Shown piece by piece: positions 42,881 through 52,340 of a stretch of DNA of 64,000 nucleotides. How positions within the stretch are numbered: position 1 is the stretch's first letter; each line of letters begins with the position of its first letter. This stretch comes from Desulfospira joergensenii DSM 10085. GTDB taxonomy: Bacteria; Desulfobacterota; Desulfobacteria; Desulfobacterales; Desulfobacteraceae. Made by a program: the position numbers and the translations under genes. The stretch spans positions 2,317,223-2,381,222 of the forward strand of contig NZ_ATUG01000001.1 in NCBI RefSeq assembly GCF_000420085.1. Direction: 5' to 3'. The notes beneath the pieces were generated by a model. That model made no database searches. It had not been told where the DNA came from and worked only from the letters and a program-made list of their open reading frames with translations.

Positions 42881-44239
42881 ATGGAAAATATCCTGCTTGT
42901 AGATGACGACCTTTCTTTGCTGAAAGTTTTAAAAATGAGACTGGAGGCGGAAAAGTACGATGTCACGGCCGTGTCAAACGGCAGGGATGCCTTGGCCGCT
43001 GTGAATGAGGCTTTTTTCGATCTGGCCGTCATCGATTATCAGCTCAACGGCGAAAACGGGATTGACCTGATGGAAGCCCTCAACAAGGTGGACCCGAAAA
43101 TGCCTGTGATCATACTGACTGCCTACGGCACCATTGAAAATGCGGTAAAAGCTGTACAGAAAGGGGCATACTATTACCTGACCAAGCCCTTTAAGGATTC
43201 CGACTTAATCCATCATGTCCGGCAGTGCCTTGAAAAAAACAAATTAACCGAGGAGGTCAGGGCTCTGAAAGGAATGCTGCATGAGGAATTCGGACTTCAC
43301 AACATCATTGCCAAAGATGAAAAGATGATTTCCGTTCTCAAAAAGGTGGTCACGGCAGCCAATATTGATTCCAATATTCTGATTGAGGGAGAGAGCGGAA
43401 CAGGCAAGGAACTGATCGCCAAGTCCATCCATGTCACCAGCCAGAGGAAACATGCCCCTTTTCTGGCCATCAATTGTGCGGCTATTCCGGAATCCCTGTT
43501 TGAAAGCGAATTGTTCGGTTATCGGAAAGGAGCCTTTACCGGGGCGGATAAAAACAAAAAAGGGTATCTGGAACAGGTCCGGGACGGTACTTTTTTCTTT
43601 GATGAGATATCGGAAATCCCCGTATCCATCCAGGCCAAACTGCTCAGGGTTTTGCAGGAAAATGAATTCTACCCCCTGGGAGGACACCGGAAGATATCTT
43701 TTAAGGCCCGGATCATTGCTTCCACCAATAAAAATCTTTCCCAGGAAGTATCCAAGGGACGTTTCAGGGAAGATCTCTACTACAGGATTCATGTCATTCC
43801 CATTACCCTGCCCCCCTTAAGGGAACGCCGGGACTGTATCCCCCTTCTTGCCCATCACTTCTTAAATGAATTCAGCCGGGACATGAAGAAAAACATCAGC
43901 CAGTTCTCCATCAACGCCATGGCAAAGCTGGTGAATGCCCCCTGGCCGGGAAATGTAAGAGAGTTAAAAAATATTGTTGAATACAGCGTGGCCATGTCAG
44001 ATGCCTCTGTTATTTCAGAGAATTTAATCATGCAGGGACCGAAAAACAGCAACCCGGAGTTAAAGCCTTTTAAAGATGCCAAGCTGGATTTTGAAAAAAA
44101 ATATATCATCCAGCTGCTTACCTTGACCCGGGGGAATGTGAGCCAGGCAGCTAAACTGGCCGGAAAATACAGGGCAGATTTTTATGATCTCATGAAAAAA
44201 TGCGGACTGGATGCCAAGACTTTCAGAGGTGATGTGTAG
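42881..44239 (+). CDS. Sigma-54-dependent response regulator (GlrR/NtrC-type)
   Basis: 452 residues with three parts. The receiver has the acidic pair Asp8/Asp9, phospho-acceptor Asp52 in LAVIDYQLNG, Thr in ILTAYG and Lys in LTKPFKDSD. The AAA+ domain has Walker A GESGTGKE and an intact GAFTGAD loop. A Fis-type HTH ends the protein (GNVSQAAKLAGKYRADFYDL). It would activate sigma-54 promoters after phosphorylation by the kinase upstream. A candidate sigma-54 promoter at 44550-44566, 310 bp downstream, fronts the FeeM-like gene, a natural target. ATG 42881, 59 bp after the lipoprotein gene. Confidence 0.95.
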   Translation: MENILLVDDDLSLLKVLKMRLEAEKYDVTAVSNGRDALAAVNEAFFDLAVIDYQLNGENGIDLMEALNKVDPKMPVIILTAYGTIENAVKAVQKGAYYYLTKPFKDSDLIHHVRQCLEKNKLTEEVRALKGMLHEEFGLHNIIAKDEKMISVLKKVVTAANIDSNILIEGESGTGKELIAKSIHVTSQRKHAPFLAINCAAIPESLFESELFGYRKGAFTGADKNKKGYLEQVRDGTFFFDEISEIPVSIQAKLLRVLQENEFYPLGGHRKISFKARIIASTNKNLSQEVSKGRFREDLYYRIHVIPITLPPLRERRDCIPLLAHHFLNEFSRDMKKNISQFSINAMAKLVNAPWPGNVRELKNIVEYSVAMSDASVISENLIMQGPKNSNPELKPFKDAKLDFEKKYIIQLLTLTRGNVSQAAKLAGKYRADFYDLMKKCGLDAKTFRGDV

Positions 44240-44670
44240 TGTTTTCCATACGCATCTTGAAAAGCCCTTTTAAATAAGGCTTTAACCAGGTTCTCACTGT
44301 GTGGAGAGTTCTTGTGCATGGATTTCGATACATAATTTATTTTTCAATTTTTACTTATTTTTCAAGGTGTTAAATCAAATCGTCCAATAATATGCATTGT
44401 TTTTCATACATATTCAGAAAAAATTTTTGTCTCCACTCTCCTTTCCAAAGGGAATCTTAATTTTATTTCACGCCAGCCTCATTTTTAACCCCTTAAAATA
44501 ACTCTGGTTTTTGACAAAACCACTTTCTTCGGTCAGGGCCGATACTTTCCTGGTATTGTTATTGCTATATCAAACATGACCAAGGGATAAGTCCTTAGGA
44601 TAATGATTTATTATGAATAACCTTTACCTGCTTTTTAATTAATGATACTCAAAGGTTAAAAATAACAGGG
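44240..44670. other. Intergenic region with sigma-54 promoter
   Basis: About 430 AT-rich bases. The candidate sigma-54 promoter is at 44550-44566; the upstream ~250 bases could hold enhancer sites for the regulator just encoded. No gene and no strong terminator hairpin seen. Confidence 0.5.
44550..44566 (+). promoter_or_regulatory. Candidate sigma-54 promoter of FeeM-like gene
   Basis: CTGGTATTGTTATTGCT: GG at 44552-44553 and GC at 44564-44565 separated by exactly ten bases, with TTGCT at -12. Matches the key -24/-12 features although the -24 element is TGGTAT in place of TGGCAC. Confidence 0.6.
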
Positions 44671-45555
44671 ATGTGCATAAAGGAGAATGAATTGGCTCAA
44701 GTCGAAGAACTCAGAAAATTGATCCATATTGATGAACGGAAAATGGATGATTACAAATTTAAAATTGCCAGCAATATGGATGAATTTTATGATGCCCTGA
44801 AACTTGTCCAGGAGGTCTATTCCCAAGAAGGATACATCAATGAGGAAGAGAGTTCCCGCCAGTGCAGAATCCTTAAACACCATTTCTTCGATAATACGGC
44901 CGTGTTCATCGGGAAAAAAAAGCAAAAACTGGTATTTTCGATGAGTCTGTTTCCAGACTCCTCCCATGGCCTGCCCATGGACACCATATATAAAGAGGAA
45001 CTGAACTGCCTGAGGCGTCAGGGGAGGCGGATCGGTGAAGTAGGCTGCCTTGCCACAGACCCTGAATACAGAGATGGTTCCCAGAATATTCCCATGTACG
45101 GCAATAAGATCATGCTTAAATATGCCATGGATTATCTCAAACTTGATGATCTGGTGATTACGGTTCATCCCAAGCATGCCTTGGTCTACAAGAAAACACT
45201 CATGTTTGATGAAATCGGTCCTGGAAAAATCAAGGCCCATCCCAAAGTAAACAACAATCCGGCCGTTGCCCTGAGGTTGAATCTCCACGAAGCAGAAGCC
45301 AAAGTCCATCATTTCTATGGAAACAACCCCCCGGAAACCAACCTCCACCATTTTTTCTTTGTCAAGGATTCCGACATCCTCCATTTCCCTGAAAACGACC
45401 AGCCTACTCCACAGAGCATCAACAGACTCTCTGTTGCCGATCTTCCAGCGATCCAAAAAGAGCCTGTTCTGCTGAGACCCTGGGCGGACATCCGGTTCGA
45501 GAAAAAAGAAGATCCAAGAATCCCGGTGGTGTTTCCCATTACCAAATCCCTTTAG
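44671..45555 (+). CDS. FeeM-like N-acyltransferase (GNAT fold)
   Basis: 294 residues. The central part resembles the FeeM group of long-chain N-acyl amino acid synthases and acyl-homoserine-lactone-synthase-like GNATs: EFYDALKLVQEVYSQEGYI near the N-terminus, then GEVGCLATDPEYRDG and YAMDYLKLDDLVITVHPKHA. Such enzymes join an acyl chain from acyl carrier protein to an amino acid. The C-terminal ~80 residues are charged and not typical. ATG 44671 has only a weak site, whereas TTG at 44692 has AAAGGAG at ideal spacing and may be the true start. It lies behind a sigma-54 promoter and a sigma-54 regulator, so its product may be a regulated signal or surface lipid. Function inferred from family. 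Confidence 0.7.
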   Translation: MCIKENELAQVEELRKLIHIDERKMDDYKFKIASNMDEFYDALKLVQEVYSQEGYINEEESSRQCRILKHHFFDNTAVFIGKKKQKLVFSMSLFPDSSHGLPMDTIYKEELNCLRRQGRRIGEVGCLATDPEYRDGSQNIPMYGNKIMLKYAMDYLKLDDLVITVHPKHALVYKKTLMFDEIGPGKIKAHPKVNNNPAVALRLNLHEAEAKVHHFYGNNPPETNLHHFFFVKDSDILHFPENDQPTPQSINRLSVADLPAIQKEPVLLRPWADIRFEKKEDPRIPVVFPITKSL

Positions 45556-46214
<659 letters not shown>

Positions 46215-46257
46215 AAAAAACTTTTTTATAACCTTAAATTTATAATGGAGAAAACAG

Positions 46258-47775
46258 ATGAGACCTGAAACCAAGCGATTTTTATCCCCCCTTAAAACCC
46301 TGGCCCTGTTCCTGGTGATGGCCGCCGGCATTCTTGCCGGGCTGCCGCCCCATGCCCTTGCCGCCGATAAGGCGACAGAAGCTGCCCTGGAACAATACCC
46401 CACAGCCCTGTTCCAGGGAAAAACCCAGGAAGAGATCCGAAAAGAGCTGCCTGTTTCCGCTGCCTACCGGGATGAAACCTCTCCCGTTGCCGAAGATGTG
46501 GAGGTGGTTGTGGACGGAAAATCAACCACCGCATCCATTGTCAGGTATCTCACCGACATTGAAATCCTGCAGTACCGGGGGGATGTTCTCTGGACCTGTA
46601 TCGCCGCCTTTCTGGTCTTTTTAATGCAGGCCGGGTTTGCCATGCTGGAGGCCGGGTTTACCCGGGCCAAAAATGCGGTCAACATCATGATGAAAAATAT
46701 CTGTGATTTCTGTATCGGCACCATTGCCTTCCTGGTGGTGGGGTTTCATATCATGTTTGCCGGACCGGATGAGTCCCTGATTTTCCTGGGATCCACAGCC
46801 GCAACCCAGTGGGGATTTCCCTTCTGGCTCTTCCAATGTGTGTTTGCCGCCACAACCGCAACCATCGTTTCCGGCGGGGTTGCAGAGAGAACAAAGTTTA
46901 CGGGCTACCTGGCCTACTCCGTGGTGATCTGCGCCTTTATCTACCCGGTATTCGGAAACTGGGCCTGGGGAAGCCTCCTGGACAGCAGCGGATGGTTAGA
47001 GGGCCTTCTGGGCGTCGGGTTCTATGACTTTGCCGGCTCCACCGTGGTCCATTCCATCGGCGGATGGCTGGCCCTGGCCGGTGCCATCGTCATCGGTCCC
47101 CGCATCGGTAAGTTTGATGCCAAAGGCAATCCCAGGGCAATCCCCGGGCATAACCTGCCCTTTGCCGTCATCGGCGGTTTTCTGCTCTGGCTGGGATGGT
47201 TTGGTTTCAACCCCGGATCCACCACCACCTTTGACGGCAATCTGGCCAGGATCGCAGTCATGACCAACATTGCCGGCGCAGCCGGCGGCCTGGGCGCCAT
47301 GGGCACCATCTGGCTGATCTTTAAAAAACCGGATGTGGGCATGACCGTCAATGGATTTCTCGCCGGCATGGTGGCCATCTGTACAGCCGTGGACGTGGTT
47401 TCCGTTGGAGGAGCCCTGATCATCGGTCTTGTTGCCGGCATCCTGGTGGTCTACTCTGTCATCTATATTGAAAAAATCTTTAAAATCGACGACCCGGTGG
47501 GCTGCATCAGCGTCCACGGTGTATGCGGCGCCTGGGGAACCCTGGCCTTTGCCTTTTTCGGAGTTGAAAAATTCAGCACCACGGTTCTCTTTGCCCAGCT
47601 CATCGGCATCGGTGTCGGCTTTGTCTGGGCCTTTGGCACCGGCATGATCCTGTTCCTGGCCATCAAATACACCATCGGCCTGAGAGCATCCGAGACCGAA
47701 GAAGTGGAAGGACTGGACATCACCGAGCACGGCAACGAAGCCTATGCAGGCTTCCCTGTGGACAGTCATATTTAA
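46258..47775 (+). CDS. amtB: Ammonium transporter with extended periplasmic N-terminus
   Basis: 505 residues, above the usual ~410-450. A signal peptide (LALFLVMAAGILAGLPPHALA) is followed by ~75 polar residues before the first Amt helix at ~105, so the extra length is a periplasmic extension. The channel core is complete: FLVFLMQAGFAMLEAGFTRAKN, the twin His pair in STVVHSIGGWLALAG and CISVHGVCGAWGTLAF, and the gate Phe region. The C-terminal tail for PII docking is present. Expressed with PII from the upstream sigma-54 promoter and followed by a terminator. The extension is the one odd feature. Confidence 0.96.
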   Translation: MRPETKRFLSPLKTLALFLVMAAGILAGLPPHALAADKATEAALEQYPTALFQGKTQEEIRKELPVSAAYRDETSPVAEDVEVVVDGKSTTASIVRYLTDIEILQYRGDVLWTCIAAFLVFLMQAGFAMLEAGFTRAKNAVNIMMKNICDFCIGTIAFLVVGFHIMFAGPDESLIFLGSTAATQWGFPFWLFQCVFAATTATIVSGGVAERTKFTGYLAYSVVICAFIYPVFGNWAWGSLLDSSGWLEGLLGVGFYDFAGSTVVHSIGGWLALAGAIVIGPRIGKFDAKGNPRAIPGHNLPFAVIGGFLLWLGWFGFNPGSTTTFDGNLARIAVMTNIAGAAGGLGAMGTIWLIFKKPDVGMTVNGFLAGMVAICTAVDVVSVGGALIIGLVAGILVVYSVIYIEKIFKIDDPVGCISVHGVCGAWGTLAFAFFGVEKFSTTVLFAQLIGIGVGFVWAFGTGMILFLAIKYTIGLRASETEEVEGLDITEHGNEAYAGFPVDSHI

Positions 47776-47795
47776 CCCTTTTCCCTCCTGACCCG

Positions 47796-47826
47796 GCTGC
47801 CGGCGGGCCTTTTGTCCGCCGGCAGC
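47796..47826 (+). terminator. Terminator after amtB
   Basis: 11-bp inverted repeat GCTGCCGGCGG / CCGCCGGCAGC with a nine-base loop, 21 bp after the amtB stop, followed by a short TTTCC. A good candidate for the end of the PII-amtB transcript. Confidence 0.75.
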
Positions 47827-48038
47827 TTTCCAAGGGCCCAAAAACCCGGCGCCGAAAAGCATGGGACATTTCAGGAGGATTTTTTTGATACGTATATTTC
47901 ACAAAAGTAAAAATATTTTCTTTTTATGAAATTTTTCTTGATTTAATTTTTTCCCTGTGGTGAACTATTGTTCCCATTTAAACCATAGTGCAATGAGTCA
48001 TATCCAGCCCAGGCTGACAATTCAAGGAGAACACCACC

Positions 48039-48959
48039 ATGTGCGCCATAGCCGGTATTCTGTTTAAGCACGACAAAAACCGAAAATTCAAACTGACAAC
48101 CGGGGCGGCCCTGACCGAAATCCTGGATGCCACCCTTCACCGGGGACCCGACTCTTCAGGCTGGGCCCTTTACCGGGATCCCCTTGAGGACCTCATCCGC
48201 ATGCGTTTTTTCATTTCCGTCAACGGAGGGGCCCGATCCGACAGGGAACGGATCCGGTCCGTCCTGGCCGGCCAAGGGGTGGAGATTGTCAAAGAAGAGG
48301 TGCTGGGATGCACCCTGGGACTTCAGGCCCGGTTCAAAGGAAATCTCCTGGAGCTGACCCATGCCATTGAAAAAGACCTAAAACCTGTGTCCATGGGCCA
48401 ACGCCTGGATATTCTCAAGGATGTAGGACAGCCAAGGGCCCTGGCCCCGGACTATCAGATCCGAGATTTCAACGGAAGCCACGGCATCGCCCATATAAGG
48501 CTGGCAACGGAATCCGGGGTCCACCCGGACACGGCCCACCCCTTCTGGGCCTGCGGTTTTTCCGACATTGCCACGGTACACAACGGCCAGATCACCAACT
48601 ACTGGATCATGAGAAGACGCCTGGAACGCCACGGCATGACCTTTCAGACCGAAAACGATACAGAACTCATCGCCGTTTACCTGGCCTTTCAGATGAGCCG
48701 GGAAGCGACCTTGGAAGAGGCCCTGAAAGCCTCCCTGGAGGATCTGGACGGCACCTTTTCCTATCTTGTGGCCACAAAAGACGCCATCGGCTATGCCAAG
48801 GACAAGCTGGCTGCCAAGCCCATGGTCAAATATGAGGATGATGAGATGATCGCCATTTCCTCGGAAGAGGTGGGCATCAACCGGCTGTTTCCCGGCAAGG
48901 CTCTGGAGACCAGCGAACCGGCGCCCCTGACATACGGCCTCTGGTCCAGGGAATCATAG
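48039..48959 (+). CDS. Stand-alone class II glutamine amidotransferase (GltB1/MgsA-like)
   Basis: 306 residues. Mature N-terminal nucleophile Cys2 (MCAIAGILF) and the class II pattern TLHRGPDSSGWALY, GIAHIRLATESGV and TVHNGQITNYW. In this arrangement the protein supplies ammonia to a partner carrying the FMN/Fe-S domain, as in archaeal-type glutamate synthases, the rhizobial glxB-D genes and the N-methylglutamate synthase mgsABC. ATG 48039 behind AAGGAG. The partner is the next gene. Which of ammonium or methylamine chemistry it serves cannot be told from sequence; proximity to PII/amtB favours ammonium. Confidence 0.88.
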   Translation: MCAIAGILFKHDKNRKFKLTTGAALTEILDATLHRGPDSSGWALYRDPLEDLIRMRFFISVNGGARSDRERIRSVLAGQGVEIVKEEVLGCTLGLQARFKGNLLELTHAIEKDLKPVSMGQRLDILKDVGQPRALAPDYQIRDFNGSHGIAHIRLATESGVHPDTAHPFWACGFSDIATVHNGQITNYWIMRRRLERHGMTFQTENDTELIAVYLAFQMSREATLEEALKASLEDLDGTFSYLVATKDAIGYAKDKLAAKPMVKYEDDEMIAISSEEVGINRLFPGKALETSEPAPLTYGLWSRES

Positions 48960-49027
48960 CAGACCTTCCGGCCTTTACCATGAACAGACCCAATCCCAAG
49001 AAAAGTGTTTAAATAAGGAATAGGAAC

Positions 49028-52000
49028 ATGGCAACCATAGATCTTTCTGAAATGCCCATACGAACCGCCAACGAAGTGATCCGGGGATACGGGGCCATCC
49101 ATGAACCCATAGAGATCATCAATCCCGATGCCCGGCATTATATTGGTGTAGGCCTGACCAACCCCGTGGATGTGAGTATCCACGGATCTGCCGGATATTT
49201 CTGCGGGGGCCTGAGCGACGGCCCGTTCATCCGGGTGGAAAAGAACGTCTCCTGGGGTGTGGGGGACAATATGCTGGCCGGCACCATTGTTGTGGGCGGC
49301 AATGCCGGTGCCATTGCCGGAGTGGCCCTGAGGGGAGGAAATATCATCATCAAAGGCAATATGGGCTCCCGGTCCGGCCAGGTCATGAAAAAAGGAACCC
49401 TTTGCTGTGCCGGCAACTCCAGCTTCATGGCCGGATACATGATGTACGGCGGCCGGATCATCATCCTGGGAGATTCCGGAGACCGGGTGGGAGAAAACAT
49501 GGCCGGAGGCGAAATTTTTGTGGGCGGAGAGGTCAGCTCCCTGGGCAGTGATGCCCGGCTCTGCGAGCCTACGGCCCCGGACCTGGAAAGTATTCATACC
49601 TTTCTCAAGACCCATGGACTTGAATTTTCAGGTACCTTTAAAAAAATAGTCTGCCACGGCAGGGACCTGACCTACGGTACGCCGGAACCACCGGCAAAAA
49701 AGATTCCCTTTCCTAAATTTTCAGGCGCCGACACCCCCTATTGGAATGAAAAGGTCCAGGAGGATATCCGGGTCAAGAGCCGTATCGGCCGGTACCGGGT
49801 CAGGGGATTCGGGGCGTCCCGGCATGTTCCCCACTTTAACGACATTGCCTTTAAAAAACCGATGGACCTTACGGCCGTGGACAAGGATGTTGCTTCAAAG
49901 GTCAATCTAAGGACCTTTATCGGCGACCGCCACGGGGGCCGGGCCCTGGATCTTTCCATGCCGGTGATGATCGCTCCCATGAGTTTCGGCGCCCTGAGCC
50001 CGGCAGCCAAGCAGGCCCTGGGCATTGCCTCTTCCCTGTCCGGAATTTCGGAAAATACAGGGGAAGGGGGCATGTACTCGGTTGAACGGGCTGAGGCCAG
50101 ACAGCTTATCGCACAATGTCTTTCCGGCCGGCTGGGCTGGAACATCCATGACATGAAACGGTCCGACGGCCTGGAACTCTACGTTTCCCAGGGCGCCAAG
50201 CCCGGCCTGGGAGGTCAGCTCATGGCTGCCAAGCTGACCAAAGAAATCGCGGCCATGCGGGGAATTCCCGAAGGAATGGATCTTCGCTCCCCGTCCCGGC
50301 ACCCGGATGTCCTGGGGGGGGACGATCTGATCATGAAAATCCGGGAGTTCAGGGAAGCCGTGGGCTGGCGCCTGCCGGTGAGCATCAAGCTGGGGGCCGG
50401 CAGAACAAGGGACGACGTTAAGATCGCCTATAAGGACATGCTCGATTTCGTGGAACTGGACGGACTCCAGGGAGGGACCGGAGCCGGAGGAAACGAAGTC
50501 TTGGAGTACGTGGGAATTCCCACCATATCCGCCATCATGGAGGCCATGGACGGACTGGCGGAAATCGATGCCCAGGGTGAGCTTCCCATCGTTCTCATGG
50601 GCGGAATCCAGACCGGGGTGGATGCGGCCAAGGCCATCGCCCTGGGCGCCACTGCCGTGGGTGTGGGCACTCCCATGCTCCTGGCGGGCGGCTGTATCGG
50701 ATGTATGAAATGCAGCTCCGGGTCCTGCCCCGTGGGCCTGGCCACCCAGGATCCCAAACGGGTAGACCGCTTTGATGTACAGGAAAATGCCCGGAGAATG
50801 CATTTTTATCTGGAATCCATGCGCTGGCAGATGGCCGCCATTGCAAGCGGACTGGGACATACCTCCATCCATGATCTTTGCCGGGAGGACCTGGTTGCCC
50901 TGACCCCGGAGGCGGCAGCCCTGACCCGCCTGCCCTATGTCCCGGAAATGAGATCCGGACAGAAAGAGTCTCTTGACATAAAATCAGAGACCGGAACGGC
51001 CAATTACCCCAAAAAGTCCTTTGATCTTATCCGGGGGATGGCTGAATCCGAGCCCAGCGAAACAGATAAACAGGCTCAACTTCTCACAGGGGCCATGGTT
51101 TCCAGGGAAAATCCCTTTCCTCTGGACCGGCCCGCCCATCTGGACGATATTGTGTTTTTATCCGCAGCCCTGACCCGCCTGGTCATTGACCCCTACCGGG
51201 AAGAATGCAGTACCCGAACGAAAATCTCCCGGAGTCTCGGCCTGGGTCTTAAAAAAGAAACGCTTCCCGAAGTGATCCTGGAAAACCCCTTTCTGGTTAC
51301 CGGGTTTGATTCGGCTCCCGTGACGGTGAAAAAGGGGCTTTCCGCCGCCCTCTCCCAAACCGGGTGCGGATATCTTGGCAGAACCCGCCTGAATGAGGGA
51401 GAAGACCCGTCTTATCCATGGCTCCAGCTTTTAACGGCCGGCGACAAGCCCGAGGAAAATGCCGACGGGCTCATCTATGTCGCCGGAAATGATCTCCAGC
51501 CCGGAGAGATCCGGCGTTTTTTGCCCAACCAGATCCTGGGCCTGTGTGTACGGGGCCGGAATCTGACCCAGTCCCTGGATTTTGCCCTGGAAAACAAATT
51601 TGACATCATGATCCTGGACCAGTCCAAGGACATCCTTCAAGACTGGGTGGAGCTGGATTCTCCCGTGGATCTTACCCTGATGAGGGATGCAGTCCAGTAT
51701 CTTAGGTCCATTGGCAAAGAAGAAGAAATCGCCTTGGTGAATTTCGGCGGCATGAGGTCCGGGACCGATGTGGCCAAGGCCCTGGCCTATAATTGCACGG
51801 CCTCGGTCTTCGGAACAGCCATGGGACTTGCACTGGGCGGTGAAATAAAAAACAATTCAATGGGGTTTAAGGATAGCTTCAGCGAACAGGACCTTTGTGA
51901 GGCTGCCGTAAAATGGATCCGGGGAACGGCCCAGGAAACAGCCATCATTGCCCGGTGCGCCGGAAAGACCAATGTCCATAACCTGGAGCCCGAGGACATG

Positions 52001-52078
52001 AGGACCATTACCCTGGCTGCATCCAAAGCCCTGGACCTGCCCCTGGCATCCGGCCCCCTCAAACGGGAGGACTTTTAA
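49028..52078 (+). CDS. Glutamate synthase-like protein: GXGXG + FMN domain + second degenerate FMN domain
   Basis: 1016 residues. Residues ~30-200 are a GXGXG beta-helix (VGVGLTNPVDVSIHGSAGYF, GGNIIIKGNMGSRSGQVMKK). Residues ~270-620 are the FMN-binding glutamate synthase domain (IAPMSFGALSPAAKQALGIA, SENTGEGGMYS, GGTGAGGNEVL) with Fe-S ligand cysteines 556, 559, 562 and 567 in GCIGCMKCSSGSCPVGLATQ. Residues ~690-1000 look like a second, decayed copy of the same barrel (LILDQSK-type strand, FGGMRSGTDVAKALAYNCTA). In other genomes the first two parts are separate proteins. ATG 49028 behind AGGAATAGGAAC. Works with the amidotransferase just upstream. Confidence 0.88.
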   Translation: MATIDLSEMPIRTANEVIRGYGAIHEPIEIINPDARHYIGVGLTNPVDVSIHGSAGYFCGGLSDGPFIRVEKNVSWGVGDNMLAGTIVVGGNAGAIAGVALRGGNIIIKGNMGSRSGQVMKKGTLCCAGNSSFMAGYMMYGGRIIILGDSGDRVGENMAGGEIFVGGEVSSLGSDARLCEPTAPDLESIHTFLKTHGLEFSGTFKKIVCHGRDLTYGTPEPPAKKIPFPKFSGADTPYWNEKVQEDIRVKSRIGRYRVRGFGASRHVPHFNDIAFKKPMDLTAVDKDVASKVNLRTFIGDRHGGRALDLSMPVMIAPMSFGALSPAAKQALGIASSLSGISENTGEGGMYSVERAEARQLIAQCLSGRLGWNIHDMKRSDGLELYVSQGAKPGLGGQLMAAKLTKEIAAMRGIPEGMDLRSPSRHPDVLGGDDLIMKIREFREAVGWRLPVSIKLGAGRTRDDVKIAYKDMLDFVELDGLQGGTGAGGNEVLEYVGIPTISAIMEAMDGLAEIDAQGELPIVLMGGIQTGVDAAKAIALGATAVGVGTPMLLAGGCIGCMKCSSGSCPVGLATQDPKRVDRFDVQENARRMHFYLESMRWQMAAIASGLGHTSIHDLCREDLVALTPEAAALTRLPYVPEMRSGQKESLDIKSETGTANYPKKSFDLIRGMAESEPSETDKQAQLLTGAMVSRENPFPLDRPAHLDDIVFLSAALTRLVIDPYREECSTRTKISRSLGLGLKKETLPEVILENPFLVTGFDSAPVTVKKGLSAALSQTGCGYLGRTRLNEGEDPSYPWLQLLTAGDKPEENADGLIYVAGNDLQPGEIRRFLPNQILGLCVRGRNLTQSLDFALENKFDIMILDQSKDILQDWVELDSPVDLTLMRDAVQYLRSIGKEEEIALVNFGGMRSGTDVAKALAYNCTASVFGTAMGLALGGEIKNNSMGFKDSFSEQDLCEAAVKWIRGTAQETAIIARCAGKTNVHNLEPEDMRTITLAASKALDLPLASGPLKREDF

Positions 52079-52095
52079 ATGAAAGTTCTCAAAAA

Positions 52096-52148
52096 TACAT
52101 ATTTGTACAAAACCCCTCCTGGTTTTTGCGTAAATACACATATTTGTG
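52096..52148. promoter_or_regulatory. Two dyads upstream of the glutamine synthetase promoter
   Basis: TACA-TATT-TGTA at 52096-52107 and CACA-TATT-TGTG at 52137-52148, sharing the core and with centres 41 bp apart, about four helical turns. They lie ~130-165 bp ahead of the sigma-54 promoter, the distance expected for enhancer sites. Confidence 0.45.
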
Positions 52149-52265
52149 GTTTTCAGGACACCGATGCATCCGGCGCGTTGAAAAAAGCAGACCCCCCGTC
52201 CCAAAACCCATTAAAATCACACAACAATTCAACCTGTTCTCAATTTAAAATCCTGAACTTCGGCT

Positions 52266-52283
52266 TTGGCACAAACCCTGCAT
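52266..52283 (+). promoter_or_regulatory. Sigma-54 promoter of glutamine synthetase
   Basis: TTGGCACAAACCCTGCAT: TGGCAC at -24, CTGCA at -12, GG (52268-52269) and GC (52280-52281) ten bases apart. Ends ~58 bp before the ATG at 52341. Confidence 0.82.
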
Positions 52284-52340
52284 TAAAAATAAATATAAGG
52301 AAAAAAACTTTCATTATAGTAAATTTATGGAGGAATCAAC

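Noticed and set aside
46996..47862. 288-codon minus-strand frame under amtB
   Set aside because: Shadow of amtB in GC-rich codons; Gly/Asp/His-rich with no recognisable domain.
49907..50872. 321-codon minus-strand frame under the glutamate synthase-like gene
   Set aside because: Antisense to the FMN domain, no conserved motifs; overlaps a well-supported gene entirely.
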